Origin: Planktophila turicensis
GTDB lineage: Bacteria; Actinomycetota; Actinomycetes; Nanopelagicales; Nanopelagicaceae
Strand: one strand, 5' to 3'
Assembly (NCBI GenBank): GCA_965234405.1
Contig: OZ248346.1
DNA length: 64,000 nucleotides
Below the pieces are notes generated by a model. That model was not told the origin of the DNA and did not search any database. It saw nothing but the letters and a program-made list of their open reading frames with translations. Below are positions 25,703-38,492 of this stretch, in pieces (positions within the stretch are counted from its first letter, which is position 1; every line of letters starts with the position of its first letter). The position numbers and the translations under genes are program-made.

Positions 25703-26856
25703 AGCGTTGGCAGAAGGCACTTCAAGATAATTACGGAACTCCGACAATCGAACTTGTCTCTGGCAAGGGATCAGTCGTAAAGGATGTCAATGGCAATACT
25801 TATCTCGATTTCTTGGCAGGAATTGCGACCAATGTATTGGGACATGCGCATCCTGCAATTGTTAAATCAGTTACGAAGCAGATTTCAACGTTGGGACACG
25901 TAAGTAATTTCTACGCTCATCCCAATGTTCTAGAACTTGCCGAAAAACTTCAGAAGTTAACCGGTGATAAAAGCGCACGTGTCTTCTTCTGTAACTCAGG
26001 AGCTGAAGCTAATGAGGCAGCATTAAAGCTCTCTCGCAAGACAGGAAAGTACAAGGTGGTGGCAACTCAAGAGGCATTCCATGGTCGCACCATGGGAGCG
26101 CTTTCACTTACTGGGCAACCTTCAAAGAGAAACCCTTTCAAGCCACTTATAAAGGGCATCAAGCATGTTCCATTCGGTGACTCTGCTGCGATGAAGCGCG
26201 CCATCACAAAGAAGACTGCAATGGTCATTGTTGAACCGATTATGGGTGAAGCAGGTGTCATCGTTCCACCGAGTGACTATCTCAAGAATTTGCGTCAATA
26301 CTGCGACGATAACGGTGCGCTTTTAGTTTTCGACTGTGTCCAAACAGGCATGGGTCGCACCGGAGATTGGTTCGGTTATGAATATTCGGGTGTCAAACCT
26401 GATGTGATCACTTTGGCTAAAGGACTTGGCGGGGGACTGCCACTGGGCGCGATGATTGCACTTGGTTCTGCTTCAAGACTTTTCGTTGCCGGCGATCACG
26501 GCTCAACTTTTGGTGGCAACCCGGTTGCAACTGCAGCAGCGCTTGCAGTTATAACCTCAATTGAGAAAGAGAAAATTCTTTCTCATGTTAATGAAGTTGG
26601 TGAGTACCTCTTGACCGAGCTCGCTCTTATTCCAGGTGTAACCGAAGTTCGCGGTGCAGGACTACTCATCGGATTAACGCTCAATGCACCGGTTGCCAAA
26701 GCGTTAACGAAGAAGTGCCAAGATCTTGGCGTCCTGATTAATGCACCAGGAGATTCAACTATTCGCATTGCGCCTGCCCTCAATGTCTCAATGAAACAGG
26801 CCCAGAAATTTGTCGTGATTTTCAGCCAAGCCATGAAAGAGGTATCCCATGTCTAG
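25699..26856 (+). CDS. argD: Acetylornithine aminotransferase
   Basis: A 385-residue class III aminotransferase converting N-acetylglutamate semialdehyde to N-acetylornithine with PLP. Lys241 in TLAKGLGGGLPLGA forms the Schiff base; FCNSGAEANEAALKLSR, EAFHGRTMGALSLTGQ and FDCVQTGMGRTG are typical. Some homologues also serve lysine synthesis (DapC). It overlaps argB by four and argR by eight bases. The expected neighbour argF is missing downstream. Confidence 0.96.
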   Translation: MKRWQKALQDNYGTPTIELVSGKGSVVKDVNGNTYLDFLAGIATNVLGHAHPAIVKSVTKQISTLGHVSNFYAHPNVLELAEKLQKLTGDKSARVFFCNSGAEANEAALKLSRKTGKYKVVATQEAFHGRTMGALSLTGQPSKRNPFKPLIKGIKHVPFGDSAAMKRAITKKTAMVIVEPIMGEAGVIVPPSDYLKNLRQYCDDNGALLVFDCVQTGMGRTGDWFGYEYSGVKPDVITLAKGLGGGLPLGAMIALGSASRLFVAGDHGSTFGGNPVATAAALAVITSIEKEKILSHVNEVGEYLLTELALIPGVTEVRGAGLLIGLTLNAPVAKALTKKCQDLGVLINAPGDSTIRIAPALNVSMKQAQKFVVIFSQAMKEVSHV

Positions 26857-27328
26857 CGTGACCGCTCGTAGAGCAAAGGCGATTTCACTCATTAAGGCAG
26901 GCCTCATTCATTCGCAATCAGATTTGGTGAAGCAGTTAAAGAAGGCTGGCTTCGCGGTCACTCAAGCAACGGCAAGTCGAGACCTTGAAGAGATTGGCGC
27001 GGTCCGCGGACGTTCTTCATCTGGAGAATCTATCTACAAGATTTCAAATAGTGACGATGAATCAATCTCGCGCACTATGCCCGTTCCTTCTGATTTGATC
27101 ATCTCTGTTGAGGCGAGCGGAAATCTGGCCGTAGTTCGCACCCCACCTGGGGGAGCGCAGCTGCTTGCGAGTTCACTCGATCATTCTGGAATTTCCGAGA
27201 TTATTGGCACGATTGCAGGCGACGACACGGTTCTCGTTGTATCGAGAAAAGCGACGGGTGGAGCCCAACTCGCGAAAGAATTGCTCGCTTACGGTGGAAT
27301 CAAAAGAAGTGGAAGAGGTAGCAAATAA
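26849..27328 (+). CDS. argR: Arginine repressor ArgR
   Basis: A 159-residue ArgR. The N-terminal winged helix contains IHSQSDLVKQLKKAGFAVTQATASRDL-type sequence (about 22-48) for DNA binding. The C-terminal domain with EIIGTIAGDDTVLVV binds arginine and forms the hexamer. It should repress its own operon through the boxes at 22714-22747. It overlaps argD by eight bases and argH by one (TAATG). Confidence 0.96.
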   Translation: MSSVTARRAKAISLIKAGLIHSQSDLVKQLKKAGFAVTQATASRDLEEIGAVRGRSSSGESIYKISNSDDESISRTMPVPSDLIISVEASGNLAVVRTPPGGAQLLASSLDHSGISEIIGTIAGDDTVLVVSRKATGGAQLAKELLAYGGIKRSGRGSK

Positions 27329-28755
27329 TGGCGCTCTGGGGCGGACGTTTTTCTGAAACACCAGCTGATGCTGTCTTCGCGCTCTCTCGCAGCGTCCACT
27401 TTGATTGGCGACTGGCGCCTTATGACCTACGTTCTTCACTTGCTCACTTAGCCGTTCTTCAGTCGAGCGGCTTGCTTGAAGATTCCGTAGCTGAACCTAT
27501 TCGCGGAGCTTTGAAAGAGCTCATCTCTGAAGTTGCTTCTGGAAAATTCGTCGCAAACGAGACCGATGAGGATGTTCATAGCGCTCTTGAACGTGGATTA
27601 ACTGAGAAGTTGGGCGCCATCGGAGGCTCTCTTCGCGCTGGTCGTTCACGTAATGACCAAGTAGCAACTGACCTTCGCCTTTACGCCATCGATCACATGA
27701 TCGAAGTTGCCCAGCAAGTTTTAGCGCTACAAAACGCACTCATCGCAAAGGCATCTGAATATGGAGATGCTCCAGCACCAGGTTTTACTCATTTACAGCA
27801 TGCGCAACCCGTGCTTTTCGGTCACGAGATTGCAAAGCATGTACAAGGTTTTTCTCGTGATCTCGATCGCATCAACGATTGGCTTGATCGCGCACTCGTT
27901 AGTCCATTGGGATCAGGTGCGCTGGCTGGTTCATCGCTTCCACTTTCACCTGAGGTAACTGCAAAGAACCTTGGCTTTACATCAAGTGCCGCAAATTCAA
28001 TTGATGGCGTATCTGATCGCGACTTCGTTGCTGAAGCGCTCTTCATTCTTTCCATGGTCGGCATCCACCTTTCTCGCATCGGCGAAGAATGGTGCATCTG
28101 GGCAACAACTGAATTCGGTTGGGCGAAAGTTGCAGATGCTTATTCAACTGGCTCGTCAATCATGCCTCAAAAGAAGAATCCGGATATGGCTGAACTTGCT
28201 CGTGGAAAAGCGGGACGTCTAGTTGGAAACCTCACCGGCGTTCTCACCATGCTGAAAGGTTTGCCTTTCGCTTACAACCGAGATCTCCAAGAAGATAAAG
28301 AACCTCTCTTTGATTCGATTGATACCGTGCTTCTAGTTCTTCCTGCAGTGACAGGAATGGTTGCCACAACGGATTTCGATCGCGAGAAAATGGCACTTGC
28401 TGCTCCTCTCGGATTCTCACTCGCAACAGAGATTGCTGATTATTTGGTTCAAGCAAAGGTTCCATTTGCTCACGCTCATGAAGCTGCCGGTAAGTGCGTT
28501 GCGATGTGCGAAACATCAGGGCGCCAGCTGCATCAACTCACTGATGAAGAGTTTGCAGCGATTCATCCATCGCTCAAGGGCGATGTGCGTGATGTATTGA
28601 CAGTCAATGGCGCACTTGAATCCCGCACGACTGTAGGCGGCACTTCACCTTCATCCTTTAAGCAGCAGATCAAAGAGTCGACAGCAATCACTGCTTCCTA
28701 CTCGAAAGAATTCACCGACAAGGCAAAGGCCTTCTCAGAGATGATGGGTGCGTGA
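27328..28755 (+). CDS. argH: Argininosuccinate lyase
   Basis: A 475-residue argininosuccinate lyase, splitting argininosuccinate into arginine and fumarate. The fumarase/ASL signature GSSIMPQKKNPD is at about 277-288; GRFSE, DEDVHSALERGLTEKLG, RSRNDQ and FTHLQHAQPV are all typical. argG normally precedes it but is absent here. It overlaps argR by one base and the tyrS start by four. Confidence 0.97.
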   Translation: MALWGGRFSETPADAVFALSRSVHFDWRLAPYDLRSSLAHLAVLQSSGLLEDSVAEPIRGALKELISEVASGKFVANETDEDVHSALERGLTEKLGAIGGSLRAGRSRNDQVATDLRLYAIDHMIEVAQQVLALQNALIAKASEYGDAPAPGFTHLQHAQPVLFGHEIAKHVQGFSRDLDRINDWLDRALVSPLGSGALAGSSLPLSPEVTAKNLGFTSSAANSIDGVSDRDFVAEALFILSMVGIHLSRIGEEWCIWATTEFGWAKVADAYSTGSSIMPQKKNPDMAELARGKAGRLVGNLTGVLTMLKGLPFAYNRDLQEDKEPLFDSIDTVLLVLPAVTGMVATTDFDREKMALAAPLGFSLATEIADYLVQAKVPFAHAHEAAGKCVAMCETSGRQLHQLTDEEFAAIHPSLKGDVRDVLTVNGALESRTTVGGTSPSSFKQQIKESTAITASYSKEFTDKAKAFSEMMGA

Positions 28756-30032
28756 AAAACGACATGACTGACCTAATCGATGACCTCAAATGGCGCGGGC
28801 TTATCTCGCAGACCACAGATGAAAAAGAGCTACGCGAAGCTCTCAAGAAGCCAGTCACTCTCTATTTAGGCACCGACCCAACTGCGCCCAGCATTCACGT
28901 TGGAAACCTTGTAGTACTCCTCGTTCTCCGCCGCTTCCAGTTGGCAGGACACCACACGCTTCCTTTGGTTGGGGGAGCGACCGGTCTGGTTGGAGATCCA
29001 AGCGGTAGAAACGATGAAAGAACTTTGAACACCACTGAAGTCGTCGAACAGTGGGTCAATCGCATTAAGGGTCAACTCTCCAAATTTATGGACTTTGAAA
29101 CAAAGCAGAATCCAGCAGAGATGGTTAATAACCTCGACTGGACTGCTCCAATGTCCGCGATTGAATTTCTTCGTGATATTGGAAAACACTTCAGTGTTAA
29201 CCAGATGCTCAATAAGGATTCAGTTTCTACCCGTCTTGAAAAAGATGGAATTTCATACACTGAATTTTCCTACCAGGTTCTGCAATCAATGGATTACCTA
29301 GAACTTTATCGTCGCTATAACTGCACACTTCAAATCGGTGGTTCAGATCAATGGGGAAATATCACCGCAGGGCTCGATCTGATTCGTCGCGCAGAAGGTG
29401 GATCAGCACATGCACTTACTGTTCCGTTGCTTACAAAAGCCGATGGAACAAAGTTTGGTAAGACTGCAGGTGGTTCCGTGTGGCTTGATCCTGAAATGAC
29501 TTCGCCTTATGCATTTTTCCAATACTGGCTGAATTCAGATGATAAAGATGTCATCAAGTTTATTAAGGTCTTTTCATTTAAATCACGTGAAGAGATTGAA
29601 GCGCTTGAAAAAACACATAATGAAAATCCTGGTGCGCGTGAAGCGCATCGCGAACTCGCACGCGAATTAACTTCACTGGTTCATAGCCCAGAGATTGCAC
29701 AGCGCGTAGAAGCAGCTGCACGTGCACTATTCGGACAAGGTGATATCACCGAACTCGATGAAGCAACTTTGTCTGCTGCCCTTGCAGAACTTCCACGAAC
29801 TCAAGTAAAAAGTGGCGAAGAGATTCCAACATGGGTAGATCTCTTAGCAGCCACTGGCGTTGTGGACTCAAAATCGGCCGCCCGTCGCATTGTTAAAGAA
29901 GGTGGCGCATATCTCAATAATGAGAAGATCTCTGGCGAAGATTTCCGCCTCGAAAAAAGCCACTTTTTATGCGGAAAATATGCAGTTTTACGTAAAGGCA
30001 AGAGAGACTTGGCGGCTGTCGAGTTCATTTAA
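28752..30032 (+). CDS. tyrS: Tyrosyl-tRNA synthetase
   Basis: A 426-residue class I TyrRS. The HIGH-like motif is PTAPSIHVGN, the KMSKS equivalent is KFGKTAGG, GGSDQWGNI binds tyrosine, and a C-terminal S4 RNA-binding domain (about 355-420) is present. The start is ATG at 28752, overlapping the argH stop; a second ATG eight codons or fewer downstream (28764) is possible. Last gene of the arg transcription unit, followed by a strong terminator. Confidence 0.96.
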   Translation: MKNDMTDLIDDLKWRGLISQTTDEKELREALKKPVTLYLGTDPTAPSIHVGNLVVLLVLRRFQLAGHHTLPLVGGATGLVGDPSGRNDERTLNTTEVVEQWVNRIKGQLSKFMDFETKQNPAEMVNNLDWTAPMSAIEFLRDIGKHFSVNQMLNKDSVSTRLEKDGISYTEFSYQVLQSMDYLELYRRYNCTLQIGGSDQWGNITAGLDLIRRAEGGSAHALTVPLLTKADGTKFGKTAGGSVWLDPEMTSPYAFFQYWLNSDDKDVIKFIKVFSFKSREEIEALEKTHNENPGAREAHRELARELTSLVHSPEIAQRVEAAARALFGQGDITELDEATLSAALAELPRTQVKSGEEIPTWVDLLAATGVVDSKSAARRIVKEGGAYLNNEKISGEDFRLEKSHFLCGKYAVLRKGKRDLAAVEFI

Positions 30033-30048
30033 GTAAATTCTTACCCCA

Positions 30049-30086
30049 AAAAACCTCACTTTTTACGCATAAAAGTGGGGTTTTTT
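30049..30086 (+). terminator. Rho-independent terminator after tyrS
   Basis: A 16-base stem (30049-30064 with 30071-30086, one G-U pair) and a seven-base-or-less loop, ending in six T. The stem also starts with six A, so it could work in both directions. It insulates the arg-tyrS unit from the rRNA promoters. Confidence 0.92.
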
Positions 30087-30111
30087 CATATTTCGACCCA
30101 ATTTGGCCAAT

Positions 30112-30135
30112 TCGGGGTGATCGCCAGGACCCCGA
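30112..30135. promoter_or_regulatory. Inverted repeat directly upstream of the rRNA promoter
   Basis: TCGGGGT (30112-30118) and ACCCCGA (30129-30135) form a perfect seven-base inverted repeat with a ten-base spacer, ending one base before the -35 of P1. It could be an operator for a regulator of rRNA synthesis. It has no T-run and does not look like a terminator. Confidence 0.4.
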
Positions 30136-30136
30136 T

Positions 30137-30165
30137 TTGACCTGTATGGGGGAGAGACCTATAGT
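30137..30165 (+). promoter_or_regulatory. rRNA operon promoter P1
   Basis: TTGACC (30137-30142), 17 bases, TATAGT (30160-30165): five of six matches in each box at ideal spacing, the best promoter in the window. Start of transcription would be near 30172. The spacer contains GGGGGAG (30148-30154). Confidence 0.85.
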
Positions 30166-30169
30166 TACG

Positions 30170-30512
30170 CTCCTTGCTGTGGAACGGACACGAAAGTGGT
30201 CGTACAGCATTTCCTCCAGATTAAGGCCATTACCGCCGTTTTGACGTGCGCGTAGCCATGGACTAGATTTGGCGGTCTGCCCTGAAAAGTGGAAGAGATT
30301 CCGCAAAGCAGTGCGCATCCGTACCTTGAGAACTCAACAGCGTGCCATAAGTCAATGCCAGAGAATGGTGTTAATTCGCCATTCTCTAAATAAATACTTC
30401 AATGAAGTATGTACCAGACACTATTTATAGCGTCTGGAAATACTCGTTGATTTCCTTTGGTAAAGACAAAATAAACGACAGTTTGTTTGTCTCGTAAGCC
30501 ATGAACAAAACT
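30170..30512 (+). other. rRNA leader with boxA-like element and hairpins
   Basis: This stretch has no gene. It contains P2, the boxA-like TTGAGAACTCAACAGCGTGC (30327-30346), and TAAGTCAATGC (30348-30358), which is exactly complementary to 32091-32101 behind the 16S gene. Three hairpins follow: GAGAATGG/CCATTCTC (30361-30386), ATACTTC/GAAGTAT (around 30393-30410) and CCAGAC/GTCTGG (30413-30436). These are expected antitermination and RNase III processing elements. Confidence 0.7.
30241..30269 (+). promoter_or_regulatory. Probable second rRNA promoter P2
   Basis: TTGACG (30241-30246), 17 bases, TAGATT (30264-30269). Spacing is ideal and the boxes match at five and four positions. Tandem rRNA promoters are usual in actinobacteria. 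Confidence 0.55.
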
Positions 30513-35412
<4,900 letters not shown>

Positions 35413-35535
35413 CAAAGTTGCTACGCGTCCACTGTGTGGTTCTCGAGATACGGTCGAGAACCACGAATAAGTAGATCAAATTAATTTTTGATCAGACTTA
35501 CTTTTCGTAGGTTCATGCCAAAAACTCAATAGCGT
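35413..35535 (+). other. 23S-5S spacer with processing structures
   Basis: It carries the 3' arm of the 23S processing stem (35424-35443), a perfect nine-base hairpin GGTTCTCGA/TCGAGAACC (35438-35462) that competes with it, a GATCAAA/TTTGATC-type hairpin near 35474-35492, and AACTCAATAGCGT (35523-35535), which matches the boxA-like element of the 16S leader at 12 of 13 bases. Confidence 0.65.
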
Positions 35536-35652
35536 TTCGGCGACCATAGCGAGAGGGAAACACCCGGTCCCATTCCGAACCCGGAAGTTAAGCCTCTCAG
35601 CGTCGATGGTACTGCACGGGTGACCTTGTGGGAGAGTAGAACGTCGCCGGAC
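35536..35652 (+). rRNA. rrf: 5S ribosomal RNA
   Basis: About 117 bases. GGCGACCATAGCG at the 5' end, the loop CCGGTCCCATTCCGAACCCG and GTACTGCACGGGTGACC-type sequence are typical of actinobacterial 5S rRNA. The closing helix pairs TTCGGCGAC with GTCGCCGGA. Ends may be off by one or two bases. Confidence 0.93.
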
Positions 35653-35661
35653 TTCTTTTAT

Positions 35662-35696
35662 AAAAAGGGGCGCTTATTTTTAAGCGCCCCTTTTTT
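35662..35696 (+). terminator. Rho-independent terminator of the rRNA operon
   Basis: A 15-base perfect stem (35662-35676 with 35681-35695) around TTTT, ending in six T. It closes the rRNA transcription unit about ten bases after 5S. Confidence 0.95.
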
Positions 35697-35768
35697 ATTT
35701 CTCAAACGTTTTTACAACGCTTTAGAAATGTAGAAGTTAAACTTAACTAAAAAATATTGGAGTAAGCA

Positions 35769-36743
35769 ATGGAAGAGCGTCCACGCAACAGCGATCGATC
35801 AAGCAGCGATCGACCAGCGCGACCATCAAACGGTCGCCCTTCTTCGCGTCCATCTTCATCAAGACCATCGAGCGGTCGCCCATCATCGGATCGTCCAAGC
35901 TCTGGCCGTCCATCTTCATCCAGACCTTCATCTTCTCGCCCGCAATCTCGCGAAGATCGTCCAGCTCGTGGTGGTCGCGATGACCGCGCTGGCGCAACAC
36001 GTCAAGTTTCACAGGGCCGTGATGTCAGCGATCCACGCGGGTTTCGTCCAGCTCCACAGGAACGAGACCAATCACGAATTCGTCCACGCATCTTTGAACC
36101 AGATATTCCTGAAGATGTAACAGGTGAAGAGCTCGAGAAGAGCGTTCGCGCAGAGCTACTAAGTCTCTCTGCTGAGAATGCAAAAGTTGTGGCTCGCCAT
36201 ATGGTCTGCGTAAATCTCTATATGGATATTGATCCTGAACTTTCTCATAAACATGCAGTTGCTGCTGCGCACCATGCAGGACGTCTTGCAGTAGTTCGCG
36301 AGACCGCAGGGTATGCCGCATATCGTGCAGGTCATTATGAAATCGCGCTGAAGGAGTTGCGTGCATCAAATCGAATCTCTGGCGATGTTTCGATGTGGCC
36401 AGTAATGGCTGATTGCGAACGCGGTCTAGGAAACCCTCTAAAAGCCCTGAATTTGGCTGGTTCTGACGAGGTCAAGCGATTGGCAAAGCCTGAAGAAATC
36501 GAAATGCGCATCGTCGCGTCCGGTGCACGTCGCGATCTTGGTGAATTTGATGCAGCTGTTGTCACGTTGCAATGTAAAGAGTTAAAGAATGAGAGTGAAG
36601 ATTGGGCATTCCGTCTTCGCTACGCATACGCAGATGCACTTGAAGCTGCAGGTCGTTCTGAAGAAGCGCGCGAGTGGTTTTCGAAGTGTGCAGATCTCGA
36701 TCCTGATGACGAGACAGATGCGCGCGAACGTTCACAGAAGTAG
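35769..36743 (+). CDS. TPR-like protein with RPSS-repeat N-terminal tail
   Basis: A 324-residue protein of unknown function. Residues 1-110 are low-complexity and strongly basic/serine-rich: about seven RPSS(S/G/D) pentads between residues 23 and 57, then Arg/Asp-rich sequence. Residues about 115-324 are helical with tetratricopeptide-like pairs (AAYRAGHYEIALKELRAS, DALEAAGRSEEAREWFSK). GGAG at 35759-35762 precedes the ATG. A TPR protein lies between tyrS and tlyA in other actinobacteria (Rv1691 in M. tuberculosis, from memory). The tail looks disordered and may bind nucleic acid, but that is inference. Confidence 0.8.
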   Translation: MEERPRNSDRSSSDRPARPSNGRPSSRPSSSRPSSGRPSSDRPSSGRPSSSRPSSSRPQSREDRPARGGRDDRAGATRQVSQGRDVSDPRGFRPAPQERDQSRIRPRIFEPDIPEDVTGEELEKSVRAELLSLSAENAKVVARHMVCVNLYMDIDPELSHKHAVAAAHHAGRLAVVRETAGYAAYRAGHYEIALKELRASNRISGDVSMWPVMADCERGLGNPLKALNLAGSDEVKRLAKPEEIEMRIVASGARRDLGEFDAAVVTLQCKELKNESEDWAFRLRYAYADALEAAGRSEEAREWFSKCADLDPDDETDARERSQK

Positions 36744-36827
36744 AGATATCCACACACTCTCTTAAACTCTGAAAGTTTGTCAGAGCAATACTCAATCATC
36801 GCCCCTTCATCTATTGAAAGGGTTTAT

Positions 36828-37193
36828 ATGGCTGCCACAAAGAGCGTTGCTAAGAAGACTGAGAAGAAGAGCGAGCAGATTGAAGAAGAAGTTGATTATT
36901 CACTCAATGATTTGCTCCTTCGAGGCCGAGTCTCAGCTCCAGCAACTACTAAAGAATTGCCAAGCGGAGATAAGGTTGTTGAATTTCGTTTGATTGTGAC
37001 TCGCTCTGAACGAGAAGGCGTCGACACCCTCGATATCGCAGCCTGGAGCGCAAAGATGCGAAAGGCAGCTCTTACCCTCGAAGGCGATGAGTGGATCGAA
37101 GTTTCAGGCTCGATTCACCGCCGTTTCTGGCAGAGCCCAACTGGCGTTGCCAGCCGTTGGCAGATTGAGGCTGCTGAGATTGTCCGCCTCTAG
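36828..37193 (+). CDS. Single-stranded DNA-binding-like OB-fold protein
   Basis: A 121-residue protein with a Lys/Glu-rich N terminus (1-25) followed by one OB fold resembling Ssb: LNDLLLRGRVSAPATTKELP, VVEFRLIVTRSE, DTLDIAAW and WIEVSGSIHRRFW. It lacks the acidic C-terminal tip of replicative SSB, so it is probably an accessory DNA-binding protein. I chose ATG 36828, five bases after AAAGGG, instead of a start 51 bases upstream whose extra residues look non-coding. The Shine-Dalgarno bases lie within a small hairpin (36803-36822). Confidence 0.72.
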   Translation: MAATKSVAKKTEKKSEQIEEEVDYSLNDLLLRGRVSAPATTKELPSGDKVVEFRLIVTRSEREGVDTLDIAAWSAKMRKAALTLEGDEWIEVSGSIHRRFWQSPTGVASRWQIEAAEIVRL

Positions 37194-37207
37194 TCGTATG
37201 GAATCGA

Positions 37208-37213
37208 TACTCT
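37208..37213 (+). promoter_or_regulatory. Leaderless promoter -10 before the Lys-tail gene
   Basis: TACTCT followed by exactly six bases and the ATG at 37220. No Shine-Dalgarno sequence is present. Confidence 0.45.
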
Positions 37214-37219
37214 TACGTC

Positions 37220-37546
37220 ATGGCAAAAGCCCCTATCACCGAGATCTTCTCAACCCTCAAGAGCTATGCCCAGAAACTCTCTGACGGCGAACGCACACCT
37301 GCTGAAATCGCCACCGCTCTCAACGATTGGGCGCACGAGAGCGCAGAATCAGTGCGAGCAAAGATTCACGAAGAGGTAGAAGCTGCTGTCCTTAAGATGG
37401 GTTTTGTAAAGCGCGAAGAGTTTGATGCTCTTGCAAAGGAAGTCGCTGCTTTGAAGAAGAAATCTCCAGCTAAGAAGGCTGCAAAGAAATCTCCAGCTAA
37501 GAAGATTGCTAAGAAGGCACCTACAAAGAAGGCGGCAAGTCGATGA
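37220..37546 (+). CDS. Small coiled-coil protein with SPAKK-type lysine-rich tail
   Basis: A 108-residue protein of unknown function. Residues 1-78 are helical; the VKREEFDALAKEVAALKKK segment (63-81) resembles the V-x-R-E-E-F-D coiled coil of the BMFP/UbiK (YqiC) family. Residues 79-108 form a tail with two SPAKK motifs and several AKK/TKK repeats, similar to histone H1 tails and to actinobacterial HU tails, so DNA or RNA binding is plausible. The start appears leaderless. Its stop overlaps the next small gene (ATGA). Confidence 0.75.
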   Translation: MAKAPITEIFSTLKSYAQKLSDGERTPAEIATALNDWAHESAESVRAKIHEEVEAAVLKMGFVKREEFDALAKEVAALKKKSPAKKAAKKSPAKKIAKKAPTKKAASR

Positions 37547-37692
37547 CAGAAGAGAATGAAGTAGACCTCGTTCAAGAAATTCGTACAGAACTTGAAGAGA
37601 TTGATGCCAGCGACCTCTCTGAACATTCAGCACGTTTTGAGGCGCTCCACGAAAAACTTCAAGAGTCACTCAAGTCAATCGATAACCTCTAA
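37543..37692 (+). CDS. Small acidic protein upstream of tlyA, 49 residues
   Basis: A short gene, read directly: ATG overlaps the previous stop by four bases and the frame runs to TAA at 37690. The product (MTEENEVDLVQEIRTELEEI...) is acidic and helical, ending in FEALHEKLQESLKSIDNL. A protein of about 50-60 residues sits just before tlyA in other actinobacteria (Rv1693 in M. tuberculosis, from memory). Four-base coupling on the left and 11 bases to tlyA on the right support it being real. Function unknown; charge opposite to the upstream lysine-tail protein. Confidence 0.72.
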   Translation: MTEENEVDLVQEIRTELEEIDASDLSEHSARFEALHEKLQESLKSIDNL

Positions 37693-37703
37693 GAACTCAC
37701 GCC

Positions 37704-38492
37704 ATGAAGACTCGTCTCGATGCAGAACTAGTTCGTCGCGAACTCGCACGTTCGCGTGAGCATGCTGCTGATTTAATCGAGTCGCGTTCTGTACTTGTTG
37801 GTGGAATCCCTGCCACAAAGCCAGCGACCCAAGTTGATGCCGAAACTTCCATCACCATTCAAGGCGATCGCGATGATTTCGTATCTCGTGGTGGGCATAA
37901 ATTGGCAGGCGCTCTTGATGCATTCACTGGCGTTGCCGTTGAAGGTAAGACTTGTCTTGATGCGGGCGCGTCCACTGGTGGTTTCACTGATGTCTTGTTA
38001 CGTCGTGGTGCATCGCTCGTAGTCGCAGTAGATGTTGGTTACGGACAGCTGGCGTGGGAACTTCGACAGGACCCACGAGTGAAAGTCCTTGATCGCACCA
38101 ATATTCGCCACCTCACCGGTGAACAAGTCGGTGAAGGTATTGATTTAGTCGTAGCAGACCTCTCTTTCATTTCACTCTCACTCGTATTGCCTGCTCTCGC
38201 TGCAGTGTCAAAGCCTGAGTCTGATTTCGTTCTTATGGTTAAACCACAATTTGAAGTTGGCCGCGAAAAACTTGGTGCCGGGGGAGTCGTACGCGATCCG
38301 GCACTTCGTCGAGCAGCGGTCCTCGATGTGGCAGAATCGGCTTACGACGTAGGCCTTGGAACTATGGGAATCGCTGCAAGTCCGCTTCCAGGTCCTGCAG
38401 GTAACGTCGAATACTTCTTATGGCTACGACGTGGGGCACCGGAAATTGATGAGGCTGCACTTGATACTGCGATTGCAATGGGACCGGCCTAA
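37704..38492 (+). CDS. tlyA: rRNA 2'-O-methyltransferase TlyA
   Basis: A 262-residue TlyA: an N-terminal S4 RNA-binding domain (about 1-60) and an FtsJ-like methyltransferase domain with the SAM motif DAGASTGGFTDVLL, VDVGYGQLAWELR, VADLSFISL and MVKPQFEVGR. In mycobacteria TlyA methylates one cytidine each in 16S and 23S rRNA and its loss gives capreomycin resistance. It overlaps nadK by one base. The gene order tlyA-nadK-recN is conserved in actinobacteria. Confidence 0.95.
   Translation: MKTRLDAELVRRELARSREHAADLIESRSVLVGGIPATKPATQVDAETSITIQGDRDDFVSRGGHKLAGALDAFTGVAVEGKTCLDAGASTGGFTDVLLRRGASLVVAVDVGYGQLAWELRQDPRVKVLDRTNIRHLTGEQVGEGIDLVVADLSFISLSLVLPALAAVSKPESDFVLMVKPQFEVGREKLGAGGVVRDPALRRAAVLDVAESAYDVGLGTMGIAASPLPGPAGNVEYFLWLRRGAPEIDEAALDTAIAMGPA

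Noticed and set aside
35830..35945. CRISPR or tandem-repeat array
   Set aside because: The repeats are short, imperfect, in frame, and encode the RPSS pentads of a protein; no spacers.
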